DNA from: Microcyclospora pomicola | Lineage: Eukaryota; Ascomycota; Dothideomycetes; Capnodiales | Direction: 5' to 3' | DNA length: 64,000 bases | Assembly (NCBI GenBank): GCA_002786065.1 | Contig: NHNY01000001.1 | Location: forward strand, 1,054,001-1,118,000 | Shown here: positions 11,970 through 21,859 of the stretch, piece after piece | How the letters are laid out: every line of letters starts with the position of its first letter | Numbering within the stretch: position 1 is the first letter of the stretch | Program-made: the position numbers and the translations under genes | The notes under the pieces: model-generated | The model's database searches: none | Told to the model about the DNA's origin: nothing | The model's input: only the letters and a program-made list of their open reading frames with translations

Positions 11970-12695
11970 CTACAACATTGCTTTGAAACCCTCGTCCAAC
12001 CTCCCATCCAGCCCCAGAAACTCCACCAGGAGTCCCAAATGACTGATCCCCCAGAAACACCTCGTCTCCCCTTTCGCATTGACAGCTTTGAACCAAGGCA
12101 GCCCGAATGCCTTCTGCTGAAACGCCTCTTCCGTACGCTCCGTCAACAACTTCTTCACCTCGTCACTTCTCTCCATGCCTAGAACTTTCGCCCCTAACTC
12201 CTCCCCCAACACACCCTTGAGTAGCGGCTGGTACACTTCCCCCTGGGAAACAGGCTGGTGCTCCATCCAGAACGCCTTCGCGCACGCGTCGACAACCGCG
12301 CCAAAACGTTCCGGACACAGCAGCCTCACCGCGGTCAGCGCACGCATCACCTGCATGGTGTTCTGCGGGAAAGGTTTCGGTGTACCGTCAGCCAGCGGGA
12401 TGTTGAAGCGACGTGCCCATTCGCGTAGCTCGAAGTGCGTATACTCGCCTTTATGCGGGATCAGGCCCGGGGGAGTGTTCTTCAGACGGGCTTGGATGGC
12501 GCCGAGGAACACAGGGAGGATGGCGACGGTGCATTTGTCCGAAGCGAAGACGGGAGATTTCTTGGGGGAGCGTTTAGCTATAGAGGTATATTTAGATGAT
12601 TGGGGAAGGGGTGGATTTACTGTAACAATCTCGTAGGCGAGATAAGAGAAGGGACTGATGACATCGAAGTATAGCGTTAAGGATGGCTTGGACAT
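11970..12695 (-). CDS. Kappa-class glutathione S-transferase / DsbA-fold oxidoreductase
   Basis: This is a thioredoxin-fold enzyme of the GST-kappa (2-hydroxychromene-2-carboxylate isomerase) family, which conjugates or isomerises glutathione adducts and is often mitochondrial or peroxisomal. The start MSKPSLTLYFDVISPFSYLAYE carries the family signature DVxSPxS, whose serine activates glutathione. Later blocks NTPPGLIPHKG, FPQNTMQVMRAL, AFGLPWF and FWGISHLGLL also fit. The open frame holds a probable 60-nt intron at 12561-12620 (GTAAAT donor, GCTAAAC branch, CCAAG acceptor). It is in frame and stopless. Removing it gives 221 residues and restores the expected join between YEIVT and KSPVFASD. 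No targeting signal is obvious. Confidence 0.87.
   Translation of the reverse strand: MSKPSLTLYFDVISPFSYLAYEIVTVNPPLPQSSKYTSIAKRSPKKSPVFASDKCTVAILPVFLGAIQARLKNTPPGLIPHKGEYTHFELREWARRFNIPLADGTPKPFPQNTMQVMRALTAVRLLCPERFGAVVDACAKAFWMEHQPVSQGEVYQPLLKGVLGEELGAKVLGMERSDEVKKLLTERTEEAFQQKAFGLPWFKAVNAKGETRCFWGISHLGLLVEFLGLDGRLDEGFKAML
12561..12620 (-). other. Predicted 60-nt stopless intron in the GST gene
   Basis: Donor GTAAAT at 12620 and acceptor AAG at 12561. Translating through it inserts 20 residues that family members lack. Confidence 0.7.
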
Positions 12696-13448
12696 GGTTC
12701 AGACAGAATTGTGGTCTTTCGTCCTAGATTCGAGTGAAGTGGTGATGGTCGGGATTATCAAGGTACCTATGTTATCATTCTTTTGTTTTGATAAATTGCC
12801 TGATGTTGTCAAGATTGATCAATGCTTGGGAACGATCAATTTATGTAGCAGCAGATCGTTTGACTTCGTTGTAGTCGTAGAGGATATGTCTGCATAACAA
12901 GAGATTGATAAGGTATTTTGCGTCGTTGGAGAAGTAGGTGTTCACTCATCATGAAATGCCCGCGCTACGCAACCGAGGTCTGCCATTGACGATCTCGAAA
13001 CTACACAACGTAAGGAACATGCCTCATCACGAGTTGGGTATAAGGTATGCAATGAAAAGCTCTCAAATCATCTGGTAGACTACGATCTCAGTATCTGGTG
13101 ATCTACCTTGCGTACGATGAATGATGCCCATATTGCCTTACTCCTACCTCAGTGAGCACACGCAGTCAAATGAGGTCACGAGGGAAGTGCGTCTTGAACC
13201 GCAAAATTATATTCGATGCCCACCACAAAGTAGATATTTCCATTACCGAATAAGTCACATCTCATGCAGCGGCAACATTCAAGAAAGATACACATGAAAC
13301 ATGAAGACAATGACAACCAGTAGTACTTAGCGATTTGATCATCCCAGTCTGTTCACCATAGACACTCTCGAAACGCTCCTTGTGGACCTCACGAGCTACA
13401 ATTACGATCAATAATACTACCACCACGACCACCACCTCGGACAAGCAA
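12696..13448. other. Divergent promoter region, no gene seen
   Basis: It separates the minus-strand GST gene from the plus-strand methyltransferase. It is rather A+T-rich and no conserved frame was found. Confidence 0.45.
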
Positions 13449-14237
13449 ATGTCTTCACTCAAACGCAAATCGATCGGCGCTGCACCTGACTCCCCCGGCA
13501 AGAAGCTGCGCGCCTCTCCTCCGCCGATCTCTGCCATTTCGACCAACCCTACAGCTGCCACGACAGCAGCACCAGACTCATACATCGACCCCACCCTCGC
13601 ACTCGCCTACTGGTCCGCGACCGCACCGACCGTCTCAGGCGTGCTGGGCGGCTACCCACAAGTCTCCCGCGCGGACCTTCAAGGCTCACGGAACTTCCTC
13701 GCCAAGCTGATCCGGGCGCGACGAGGGGGTAATGGCAACGAAAAGCTGCGGCGAGTGGTGGACTGTGGAGCGGGAATTGGCCGGGTGACGAAGGGCCTGT
13801 TGAGCGAAGTCGCGCAGACGACGGACATCGTGGAGCCGGTGGCGCGGTTCACCGCGGAGATCGCTGGGCAGCCCGGCGTGGGCAAGGTGTATAATGTTGG
13901 GTTGGCAGAGTGGGAGCCGGAGGTAGCACAAGGGGGGAAGTACGATCTGGTATGGAATCAGTGGTGTGTCGGGCAGTTGACGGACGCACAGCTCGTGCGG
14001 TATCTGAGACGTTTGCCGGAGGTGTTGAGCGAGGGTGGCTGGATCGTGGTCAAGGAGAACCTCAGCAATCAGACCGAGGACGTGTACGATGAGACGGACA
14101 GCAGCGTGACGCGGACAGACGTCAAGTTCCGTTCGCTGTTCACACAGGCCCGACTGAAGATCATTGCGACGGAGTTGCAGAGGGGAATGCCGAAGGGATT
14201 GTATCCGGTGCGAGCGTATGCATTGCAGCCGACATAG
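13449..14237 (+). CDS. TAE1: Protein N-terminal alpha-amine methyltransferase (NTM1/Tae1)
   Basis: This SAM-dependent enzyme methylates the free N-terminus of proteins starting X-Pro-Lys/Arg after Met removal, including ribosomal proteins. The frame is open from a TTG at 13380, but the first ATG at 13449 (MSSLKRKSIG) gives 262 residues. A low-complexity head of about 45 residues precedes the catalytic core. Motif I of the Rossmann fold is VVDCGAGIGRVTKGLL. Then come DIVEPVARF, the NTM1 signature WNQWCVGQLTD, GGWIVVKEN and SSVTRTD. The match to the Methyltransf_PK family runs the full length. It is intronless and cytosolic by expectation. The head is longer than in yeast Tae1. Confidence 0.9.
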   Translation: MSSLKRKSIGAAPDSPGKKLRASPPPISAISTNPTAATTAAPDSYIDPTLALAYWSATAPTVSGVLGGYPQVSRADLQGSRNFLAKLIRARRGGNGNEKLRRVVDCGAGIGRVTKGLLSEVAQTTDIVEPVARFTAEIAGQPGVGKVYNVGLAEWEPEVAQGGKYDLVWNQWCVGQLTDAQLVRYLRRLPEVLSEGGWIVVKENLSNQTEDVYDETDSSVTRTDVKFRSLFTQARLKIIATELQRGMPKGLYPVRAYALQPT

Positions 14238-14514
14238 GGGATCAGGTCGCACAAGACGGGCCACTTGCATGGAATAGAGAAGTAACGATAGCTACGATGA
14301 TCTACGTCCTATATAAATTTCATGACTGCTTTCCAGAAACAAATCTCCCCAAGCACGCATGATCGCACTCGCAGTTCCGGCACTCGAAGCACTTGAAAGC
14401 AGCGAAGAACCAAGACACCCACCAGAAGGTAGAGACAGTATTCCTCCATGCTAACATTGTTAAAAGGCACACGCACATACTGTGAGCTCGCGAATTGTTT
14501 GATGAGATCGGACA

Positions 14515-15828
14515 CTAAAGAAGAGCAACAGCCTCGTTAATGGCGGTTTCAAGCTCACCAAGAGCACGTTCGGCGTTGGCGCATGCACCTTCTGGTCCAT
14601 AGCAGTTGGTTTCCGCTTCTTGCGCCGCCTTGTGGTCTCCATTGTGCAGATGTGCGTGTGCAGCCCCTGTGATGTCGCTGCCGATCGAACCAGGGAACTT
14701 CAGGCTCCATGTGCCACCGTTCTTGACAGACTCGAAGGCGTCGCGAGCTTTCAAAATATCGGAGCAGGGACCATGCTCAGCATAACATTCACGCTTGTCG
14801 AACTCGGGATCAAGGGCCTGCAAACCACCTACCAGCTCGCGAACAAACTTGGCAAGCTTCTCACCTTCTTTGGAAGACATGTCAAGCTCCTCGAAATCGT
14901 CAATCTCGCGCCTTTCAGTGCAGGTAGAGCCTGGGACTCCACAAAAGGCGAAGCGCTTGTCGCTAGGTAGACGTGCTTCAAGCTCTCCACGACGGACGGA
15001 ACACTTCGCGCCAGTTGTAGAGCACCACTCTGTGTCGCGTCTTTGATGCTCTGCGCGATTTCGCCTCTCCAAGCAGGCCATACCGAGAACGGCACAGAAC
15101 CCCACCCTTGGACTATCAGGGGCCTGAAAGTCTGGTGGAAGTTGACGAAGACATAACATGCCTGGAGTGGTACAGGAGCCGTTCTTGATCTCAGCACTCT
15201 GTGCGGCGACTGCATCCGCCTCTGGTGCAGCAGCACGGCGATCCAGACAAGATTCTTGGTGGTCCGCAGAACACCAGCCCACCTCATCGCCACGACGTTC
15301 AAGACCGTGGTCAGCCAGAGACCTGGACTTGGCGTCAGTTTGCGCAGCAGCCTCGGCCTCAGCTTCTCGACTCCAGATGGCATAGTGCAGGTTCTCTGCA
15401 GCGCGACCAATGTTTTCGAGAGCATGGCGCATGCGGAAACAGTCCATGCTGGGGACGGAGCAGACCCCGACCCTCCCGCGTAGCATTGGCCTTGCATCGA
15501 CCTGAGCATGATCGACCTCGGACAGGTTGGTGCCACTATCTGAGCAGAGACTGCTACGGCCCTTGGGATCGGGAAATGATATGGCGTGCGCAACGGCCAA
15601 AGCTGACTGCTTGCCGATGTAGCACGGCTTGCCTGGCGTGCTGCAGTATCCCAGACCGCCTTTCATGATCTGTTTCCATTCGTGGTCTGCAAAGCTTCTG
15701 GTGTCGCTGTTGGCGCTATAGCCAGCGACTTGGCAAAAGGCGGCCGACAAGGTCATCAGAACAATTGCGGCCCTCATTTTGGCGGAGATACGTCGTGCTG
15801 GCAGGTCCCAGCTATTTCTCGTTGTCAT
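14515..15828 (-). CDS. Secreted repeat precursor resembling alpha-type pheromone (ccg-4-like)
   Basis: The frame is 437 residues from the ATG at 15828. The ATG at 15777 (Met18) gives a cleaner signal peptide (MRAAIVLMTLSAAFCQVAG), so secretion is likely. The mature part has nine cysteine pairs, mostly C-x6-C with Gly at the fourth inner position: C62/69, 123/130, 186/194, 219/226, 245/252, 269/276, 296/303, 348/355 and 409/416. Several are preceded by an aromatic residue (YCSTPGKPC, FCAVLGMAC, WCSTTGAKC, FCGVPGSTC). This matches the Neurospora CCG-4 pheromone core, WCRIHGQSC. RR and KR pairs flank many units, and REAEAEA at 154-160 looks like a Kex2/Ste13 processing spacer. Unlike classic precursors the repeats are not identical. 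It may be the alpha-type pheromone gene, or another Kex2-processed peptide precursor. No intron is needed. Confidence 0.72.
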   Translation of the reverse strand: MTTRNSWDLPARRISAKMRAAIVLMTLSAAFCQVAGYSANSDTRSFADHEWKQIMKGGLGYCSTPGKPCYIGKQSALAVAHAISFPDPKGRSSLCSDSGTNLSEVDHAQVDARPMLRGRVGVCSVPSMDCFRMRHALENIGRAAENLHYAIWSREAEAEAAAQTDAKSRSLADHGLERRGDEVGWCSADHQESCLDRRAAAPEADAVAAQSAEIKNGSCTTPGMLCLRQLPPDFQAPDSPRVGFCAVLGMACLERRNRAEHQRRDTEWCSTTGAKCSVRRGELEARLPSDKRFAFCGVPGSTCTERREIDDFEELDMSSKEGEKLAKFVRELVGGLQALDPEFDKRECYAEHGPCSDILKARDAFESVKNGGTWSLKFPGSIGSDITGAAHAHLHNGDHKAAQEAETNCYGPEGACANAERALGELETAINEAVALL

Positions 15829-17187
15829 AAGAGTGTCTCTGAAATGATGTTTGAGGGTGAAGATGGGTTTCTGGAATAATGGAGTGTTGTGAGAGCAAGT
15901 TGAGTTCGAGTATTGACTGCAGATGGCAAGACACTATATGCATGTTGGATCAGCTATGAACAACTGCTCCAGGCTCGAAGTGGTCGTCAATAGCTATGGG
16001 AGATATGGGAAAAAATGCAGAACTTGTCCAATCAGCGGTCGACCAGCTACAGGTGTCATCAGAATCGCAAGGGTGAAGAATGTACCTGGCCGCGCCAAGG
16101 ACGGCGAAGATACCTTTTGTATGGTATGGTGTATTCGACACTGGTAAGATCTTATGACCTGGAACTCGCGTTGAGCTTCTGGGCAGCAACCTAGCAAACA
16201 GCATCACAGCCAGACCGCGTCAGAGATCTGATATGAGGCAAGGGAAGGGAACACGCTCGGCGGGTGAGGACGACGGGCGATCCAGGTTGTGCCTCCACAT
16301 GATCGAGTTATTGGTTTAGCACAAACAAACAGCACGAGAATTGTGATTTGCCACCAAAGCACATGAACTTGAGCCTTCCACGGCAAGACAAGCACATTCC
16401 TGTTCTCGAATGATGTGATGATGTCGGCAGTAGGGTAACTGGTGACTTGCAGATTTCGCGAACCCCTGGAGAGCTTGGAACCATGTGTACTGCTTTCGGG
16501 TATCAATAGCCTTCAGGCGTTATCCTGATTGGCCGGAACCAGACCCAAGCAGACACCACGAAGGAAGATGTAGCAGTCCCTCTACGTCTTGTCGGTATAG
16601 ATACTGAATGTGGTGTGCACCAGCCTGAGCACCATGCATGCCTTGGGACATGATAGTCGCGTCACTTTGCTCGGTCGTGGCTCCAAGCATGATGAGAGTC
16701 TTCCGAGCATCAAAACAGTGATGCAGCAGCACGATATCGCAACTCGATACCAGAGAATCCGGTGGATTCAATGTGGGTCTTCTGCGGTATCTCTCTTCAC
16801 AGCGTTAATTGTTTGTCCCAGGTACATATCATTTCTGAACGTATACATATATTTTAGCCAGGTGAGTGGGCCCAATAGTGAGCTTTCTCGCTCCGGGTGA
16901 GACCAGATAGTCTCACAGTCCGTTCGTCGAACAGGCTTGGCTCAATACAATGATACAGGTGTGAGTTGTGTCGGATAGACATAATATGTGTTCGACGTGG
17001 CGAAGAATCGCGTAGGTTGCTGGAGTTCAAGCTCAAAGAGGTGACGTGGTGGTGAAGCCAATGGTGAGGTTCAACTTCAGTTGCCGCGATCTCGTCCCGT
17101 TGCCCGTGCCGATCGGAACATGTTCTCTTGCTTGCAGTGCCTCTGCAACAGAAACAACAGCTCCATACACACAGCAACACCGCAAAC
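15829..17187. other. Intergenic, no gene seen
   Basis: Divergent upstream regions of the secreted precursor and IDH1. Short frames on both strands match nothing; the part next to 17188 is presumably IDH1 leader. Confidence 0.45.
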
Positions 17188-18528
17188 ATGATGTCGAGAA
17201 GCTCACAGCGAGCTGCACAGGTATGGAAAAGTGATGATTGTGGCCCTGGGTCAAGCACATGCTAATGTGTTACGCCCTACCAGGCTGTGCTACGAAGCAC
17301 TCGCAACGCAAACCCTGCGATAGCTGCTCGCTGTACGATAACACCCTCATCCAGGCGTGACGACGGCGATCACTGACACGAACATATCCTATAGCATACG
17401 CGACAATATCCTCCGATATCTTCAAGCCCACGAAGTTTGGCGGCAAATACACCGTCACCCTCATTCCAGGTAGGCGCTCGAAAAAAACAAAAGCAAGCAT
17501 ATGATAAGGATTGCAAAGGCTGAAGTTGGGATGTTGCAGGTGATGGTATTGGTGCCGAAGTCTCCGAATCAGTCAAGACCATCTTCAAGGCCGACAACGT
17601 GCCTGTGGAGTGGGAGCAGGTTGATGTCACTGGTGTTGACACGGGTGATAAGCACTCAGAAGAGCTGTTCCGCGAGTCCATCGCTTCTCTGAAGCGCAAC
17701 AAGCTTGGACTGAAGGGTATCCTGCACACACCAGTCGAGCGATCCGGCCACCAGTCGTTCAACGTCGCCCTACGACAAGAGCTTGACATCTATGCCAGCA
17801 TCGTCCTGATCAAGAACATCCCTGGCTACGAAACTCGACACAAGAATGTTGACCTCTGCATCATCCGTGAGAACACCGAGGGCGAGTACTCTGGACTCGA
17901 ACATCAATCTGTGAGCGGCGTTGTCGAGTCGCTCAAGATCATCACACGCGCAAAGTCGGAGCGCATCGCCAAGTTCGCTTTCTCCTTCGCTTTGGCCAAC
18001 AACCGACGCAAGGTTACTTGCATTCACAAGGCAAACATCATGAAGCTGGCTGATGGACTCTTCCGCAACACTGTCAAGAAGGTTGGAGAGGAATACCCTA
18101 CGATCGAGTACAATGACATGATTGTGGACAACGCTTCTATGCAATGTGTCTCACGTCCCCAGCAATTCGACGTCATGGTCATGCCCAACCTGTACGGTGG
18201 CATTCTTTCCAACATTGGCGCTGGTCTTGTCGGTGGCCCTGGTATCGTGCCGGGCTGCAACATGGGTCGCGAGGTAGCTGTCTTCGAGCCCGGATGCAGA
18301 CACGTTGGTCTTGACATCAAGGGTAAGGACCAGGCCAACCCGACCGCACTCATCCTCTCCGGCAGCATGATGTTGAGACACTTGGGCCTCGATGACCACG
18401 CCAACAGGATCAGCAAGGCTGTCTACGATGTTATCGCTGAGGGCAAGACCAGGACACGGGACATGGGTGGCAGCGCCACCACTCACGAGTTCACGCGTGC
18501 CATTCTTGACAGCATGGAGAAGCAGTAA
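17188..18528 (+). CDS. IDH1: Mitochondrial NAD-dependent isocitrate dehydrogenase subunit 1
   Basis: IDH1 is one of two subunits of the octameric TCA-cycle enzyme that oxidises isocitrate to 2-oxoglutarate with NAD. Four exons fit: 17188-17220, 17284-17332, 17395-17469 and 17540-18528, giving 381 residues. All introns are 62-70 nt with good branch sites (for example CACTGACAC). The N-terminus is a basic, Ser/Ala-rich presequence ending near RSYATIS. The fold opens with YTVTLIPGDGIGAE. Other signatures are RENTEGEYSGLEHQSVSG, IHKANIMKLADGLF, DNASMQCV, MPNLYGGILSN and GGSATTHEF. The sequence resembles the yeast Idh1 type, which binds AMP allosterically, more than Idh2. An alternative donor for intron 2 further downstream would make a 38-nt intron and is less likely. 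Confidence 0.93.
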
Positions 18529-18950
18529 ATGGTGCCAGTCTTGACTCTAGCTCCGAAACTCTATCGCTGCATATTCTGCATTGGTTGGGTATTGTTCTAA
18601 ATGTTCCCGTACAGCGTGTAGATAAGATGATTTCAAGAAGTTCAACGTTCTACGGACCATTCGTGACTTGTGGTAGAACATTGATGCGACGAAGTTTGCC
18701 ACCAATTTCTTTGACACTCGCGGCCGCTCTTTGATCCGGACTGCTGCTGTTGTCCAGTATGTCTTTCCTGTGTTAGGACATCAGCCATCAATGCTCGATG
18801 GTTGTAATACATGGTGTCGCTCGCGCATTGAAGATGTAAACGCATTGTACCCGAGAGTAAGATTACCAACTCATCACGAGCACTCGATTTCCACAACTCA
18901 TATTGTGACTTACATGTAACTCATTACTACATATCCCATCAGATGATTCG
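18529..18950. other. Convergent 3' region of IDH1 and SVP26
   Basis: It holds both 3' untranslated regions. Nothing else was recognised. Confidence 0.5.
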
Positions 18951-19780
18951 TCATAACGGCCGCGTCCGCTCTCCCTTCCAAAAGCCCATCAGTTCTCCTG
19001 TCTCACCCATCCATTCCCGGACACCATTGACAGCCGCCTTGGCCATACCGGACTGCGTGTTGCTCCTCTTGTGCCTGCCGCGGAACACACCACCACTGCC
19101 ACCTCCCATGCCATATCCGCCCATGCCAATCCCAGCTCCATCAGGCTCCTGGCCTGAAGTCACAAACGAGCTCCCCTTGCCCGTAGCATACTCCGACCCC
19201 ATGGATGGCAGGATGTTCTCGCCTGCGGACAGCGACACGAACAGCGCGAACGGCACCAGCCACACGCCCAAGCCAAAGAAGCTGGCGATTTCCGTGAACG
19301 TCGGCACATCGTAGCTGGCCTCCCACGCATAGCGCCCGCCGCCGTGGTGTCTGCTCGCACCATAGCTCGGGAGGCTGAAATGGCGGAACCACAGCCAGTG
19401 GTTCACGAGCACCAGGACGCAGCTCAGCAGGAAGACCGGGTCGGTCAGCTTGACGACCGGGAAGCGGCGGAGGTTCTGGTAGTAGACGGCATGGCTGGCG
19501 ATGGAGAGCGCCGAGAGCGTGATGGGCAGGCGGTCGATGGCGAAGAGGAGGGCGTGCAGGGCGCAGACGGTGTAGATCAGGTAGGTCAGGATACGCTTCG
19601 TGGAGACGGTGTGCTCTTCGACGAGCTCGGACAGGTAGTAGAGTCCGGAGGCGATGGCGAGGGTCAGGAAGACGAAGCCGAGGAGGAGGCCAACATAGCC
19701 CTACGTTCAAGGTCAGTGATTTGTGAGGGGCGATGGTTTGGACTGGCGGTCGGTCTTACCAGTAGGGGTAGGATCCACAT
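18951..19780 (-). CDS. SVP26: SVP26/TEX261-family Golgi-ER membrane adaptor
   Basis: Svp26 (Erv26) is a multi-spanning COPII cargo adaptor that helps load glycosyltransferases and other type II proteins. Exon 1 is only seven codons (19780-19760, MWILPLL). A 59-nt intron (19701-19759, GTAAGA..GTAG) joins it in phase 0 to exon 2 (19700-18951), giving 256 residues. Family blocks follow in order: FLTLAIASGLYYLSELVEEHT, SIASHAVYYQNLRRFP, LVNHWLWFRHF, FTEIASFFGLGVWLVPFALFVSLSAGEN. Four hydrophobic spans are visible. The C-terminus is a cytosolic, Gly- and Arg-rich tail. It shares a 281-bp promoter with BUD23. Confidence 0.92.
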
Positions 19781-20061
19781 TGTGCGAGTTGCGATTCAAA
19801 GTGGACTGGCGAACGAAGGCAAGTTCAGCGAACCATGATTGATATATGAATTCCAGGGCAGCTATAAGTTGCAGCCACTTGTTGCAATCGGAGAATGATC
19901 GACGTCTATCAGTGGCTTATCGATAAGAGCAGAAAGTCGAGAAATAATCTTTATGGCATATATAACCAGGCAAGACAATGCGAATATAAGCCGGCTCCTC
20001 TACATATTATCTTGTTCTGATCTTCTCCTGGTCGAGCTCATCTTGGATTGGGACCGCCATC
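19781..20061. promoter_or_regulatory. Shared divergent promoter of SVP26 and BUD23
   Basis: The two start codons are 281 bp apart and point away from each other. A TATA-like GCATATATAACC lies near 19957. Whether the two genes are co-regulated is inference. Confidence 0.6.
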
Positions 20062-20892
20062 ATGTCTCGTCCCGAGGATATCCTCCCACCGGACCTATTC
20101 TACAATGACTCGGAGTCCCGCAAATACACCACTTCCTCACGAATCCGGAGCATTCAAGCGTCCATGACCAATCGAGCTCTGGACCTTCTCGACTTACAAG
20201 AGCCTTCCTTCATTCTCGATATCGGCTGCGGCTCCGGCCTGTCTGGCGAGATCCTCTCCTCTGTCGACGAGGACGACGGCGGTCCCCACACCTGGATCGG
20301 AATGGACATCTCCTCGTCGATGCTGGGCGAAGCTCTCGAACGCGATGTCGAGGGCGACATGCTCCTCGCTGACATTGGACAAGGCGTGCCCTTCCGCGCC
20401 GGCACCTTCGACGCGGCCATCTCCATCAGCGCGATCCAATGGCTCTGCAACGCCGAGACCTCAGACGTCTCGCCCGAAGGGCGGCTGAAGCGCTTCTTCG
20501 ACGGGCTCTACGCCTCATTACGGCGCGGCGGCAAGGCGGTCTGCCAGTTCTACCCCAAGAACATGCAGCAGCGCAGCATGATCTCGAACGCGGCGATCAA
20601 AGCCGGCTTCGGCGCGGGCATTCTGGAGGACGATCCGGAGACGAAGAACGTGAAGCTGTACCTGGTGCTGACGGTCGGCGGAGCGGACGTCACGGGCGCC
20701 GTGCACGGGATGGAGGGCGTGGATGTGCAGGACGCGCGACGGCGGGAGCGCAAACGCGGCAAGGACGTCGGGGCCGATCGCAAGGGCAGCAAGGCGTGGA
20801 TCATGCGCAAGAAGAGCCAGATGGAGGGGAAAGGCAAGGTGGTGAAGGCGACCTCGAAATATACTGGGCGGAAGAGGAAGATTGCGTTCTAG
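20062..20892 (+). CDS. BUD23: 18S rRNA (guanine-N7) methyltransferase Bud23
   Basis: Bud23 (human WBSCR22/BUD23), with Trm112, makes m7G in 18S rRNA during small-subunit maturation. The frame is 276 residues from an ATG in good context and has no intron. The opening PEDILPPDLFYNDSESRKYT is typical. SAM motif I is LDIGCGSGLSGEIL, followed by WIGMDISSSML, FDAAISISAIQWLC and YASLRRGGKAVCQFYP. The C-terminal part is rich in Lys/Arg (RRRERKRGKD, KYTGRKRKIAF), the WBS_methylT tail that acts as nuclear/nucleolar signal. Length and order match the family throughout. Confidence 0.95.
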   Translation: MSRPEDILPPDLFYNDSESRKYTTSSRIRSIQASMTNRALDLLDLQEPSFILDIGCGSGLSGEILSSVDEDDGGPHTWIGMDISSSMLGEALERDVEGDMLLADIGQGVPFRAGTFDAAISISAIQWLCNAETSDVSPEGRLKRFFDGLYASLRRGGKAVCQFYPKNMQQRSMISNAAIKAGFGAGILEDDPETKNVKLYLVLTVGGADVTGAVHGMEGVDVQDARRRERKRGKDVGADRKGSKAWIMRKKSQMEGKGKVVKATSKYTGRKRKIAF

Positions 20893-21859
20893 AATCGGAT
20901 TACTATTGTGTCCCGCCAACAGGGCTTGGAAAGAAGAACACGAAGAGTCTAGAAGCACTTCCATCGAAAGCTAAGGCATTCACGACAAGAATTGAGCATC
21001 AATTATGCCGCAATTCATACCTATAATGGGAGCCGCAGAATCTACAATCCACCTACATGAGCAGGCCATAAGCGCCCGGCCCCCGAAAAGATGGTTGGTG
21101 GTGCGTCCTGCGATCGTGCAAGCCGGGCGCTTAGCGATTCGCAGGCACAGGCGGGATGGGATCTCGACCATCATGCACGCAGCACCTCACTCACCTCCTG
21201 CATTCGAGCTCGACCCTACGTTTCGGATTTACGCGCTGGGGAGGACGATCATGGGTCGTGCATGCGGGATATGTCACGTGAGACGTGGCCAGCCACGACT
21301 GGAAAAGACTGGACGCGACAGTGTCGATGGGGAAGATGGCAGATGGTGAAGATGACGACGGATACGATGCTGATGACGGGTGGCGGTAATGATAGTGGCC
21401 TCAAGGCTGTGTATCAAGGGAAGCTTCACCTCGATGGTGGAGGTACACATTCGTCTTGCAAAAGACAGAAGAACGGAAGAGAGTTATGGAGCCAGACACG
21501 GAAGCAAAGTTCAATCATAAGCAGCATCTGCAATTTCATGGACTGTGAAGTCGGGTAGCTATCTAATAAATCAATTCGTGCGCTGACGCTATATAATTCA
21601 ATCCTGCTATTTAGATCGCCCATCTTCTTCATGTTCGTGTACAATCTCTGTTCAAGAATAGACCGGAATACACGACTTGGCTCGTCGTCCTCGTTACTCG
21701 AAGACAACTCAGGCGCGGACAATGGGGGAGCGGGGGGTATATACTTGTGAGTGGAGGATAAAAGGTCGTGATGAGGGGAATGAAGGTCTGACGGAAAGTG
21801 GAGAGCGAAAGGGTATGTTCGTGAAAGGAGGCCGCCATGCATTCTTGCGTGCCAGCTCT
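20893..21859. other. Intergenic with a 12-bp perfect inverted repeat
   Basis: No gene was recognised. The notable element is TAAGCGCCCGGC at 21069-21080 and its exact reverse complement at 21122-21133. Confidence 0.5.
21069..21133. repeat. Perfect 12-bp inverted repeat with 41-bp spacer
   Basis: Arms TAAGCGCCCGGC and GCCGGGCGCTTA. They could form a GC-rich stem in RNA or a dyad protein site. The element lies about 180 bp past the BUD23 stop. Confidence 0.7.

Noticed and set aside
13380-13448. N-terminal extension of NTM1
   Set aside because: The open frame starts at TTG; the first ATG is at 13449 and the extra Thr run is not family-like.
14829-15593. 254-codon second frame inside the pheromone-like gene
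   Set aside because: No signal peptide, no repeats and no family; the first frame explains all features.
17340-17394. 38-nt version of IDH1 intron 2
   Set aside because: The donor at 17333 gives a 62-nt intron, a standard branch distance and the RSYATIS junction typical of mitochondrial precursors.
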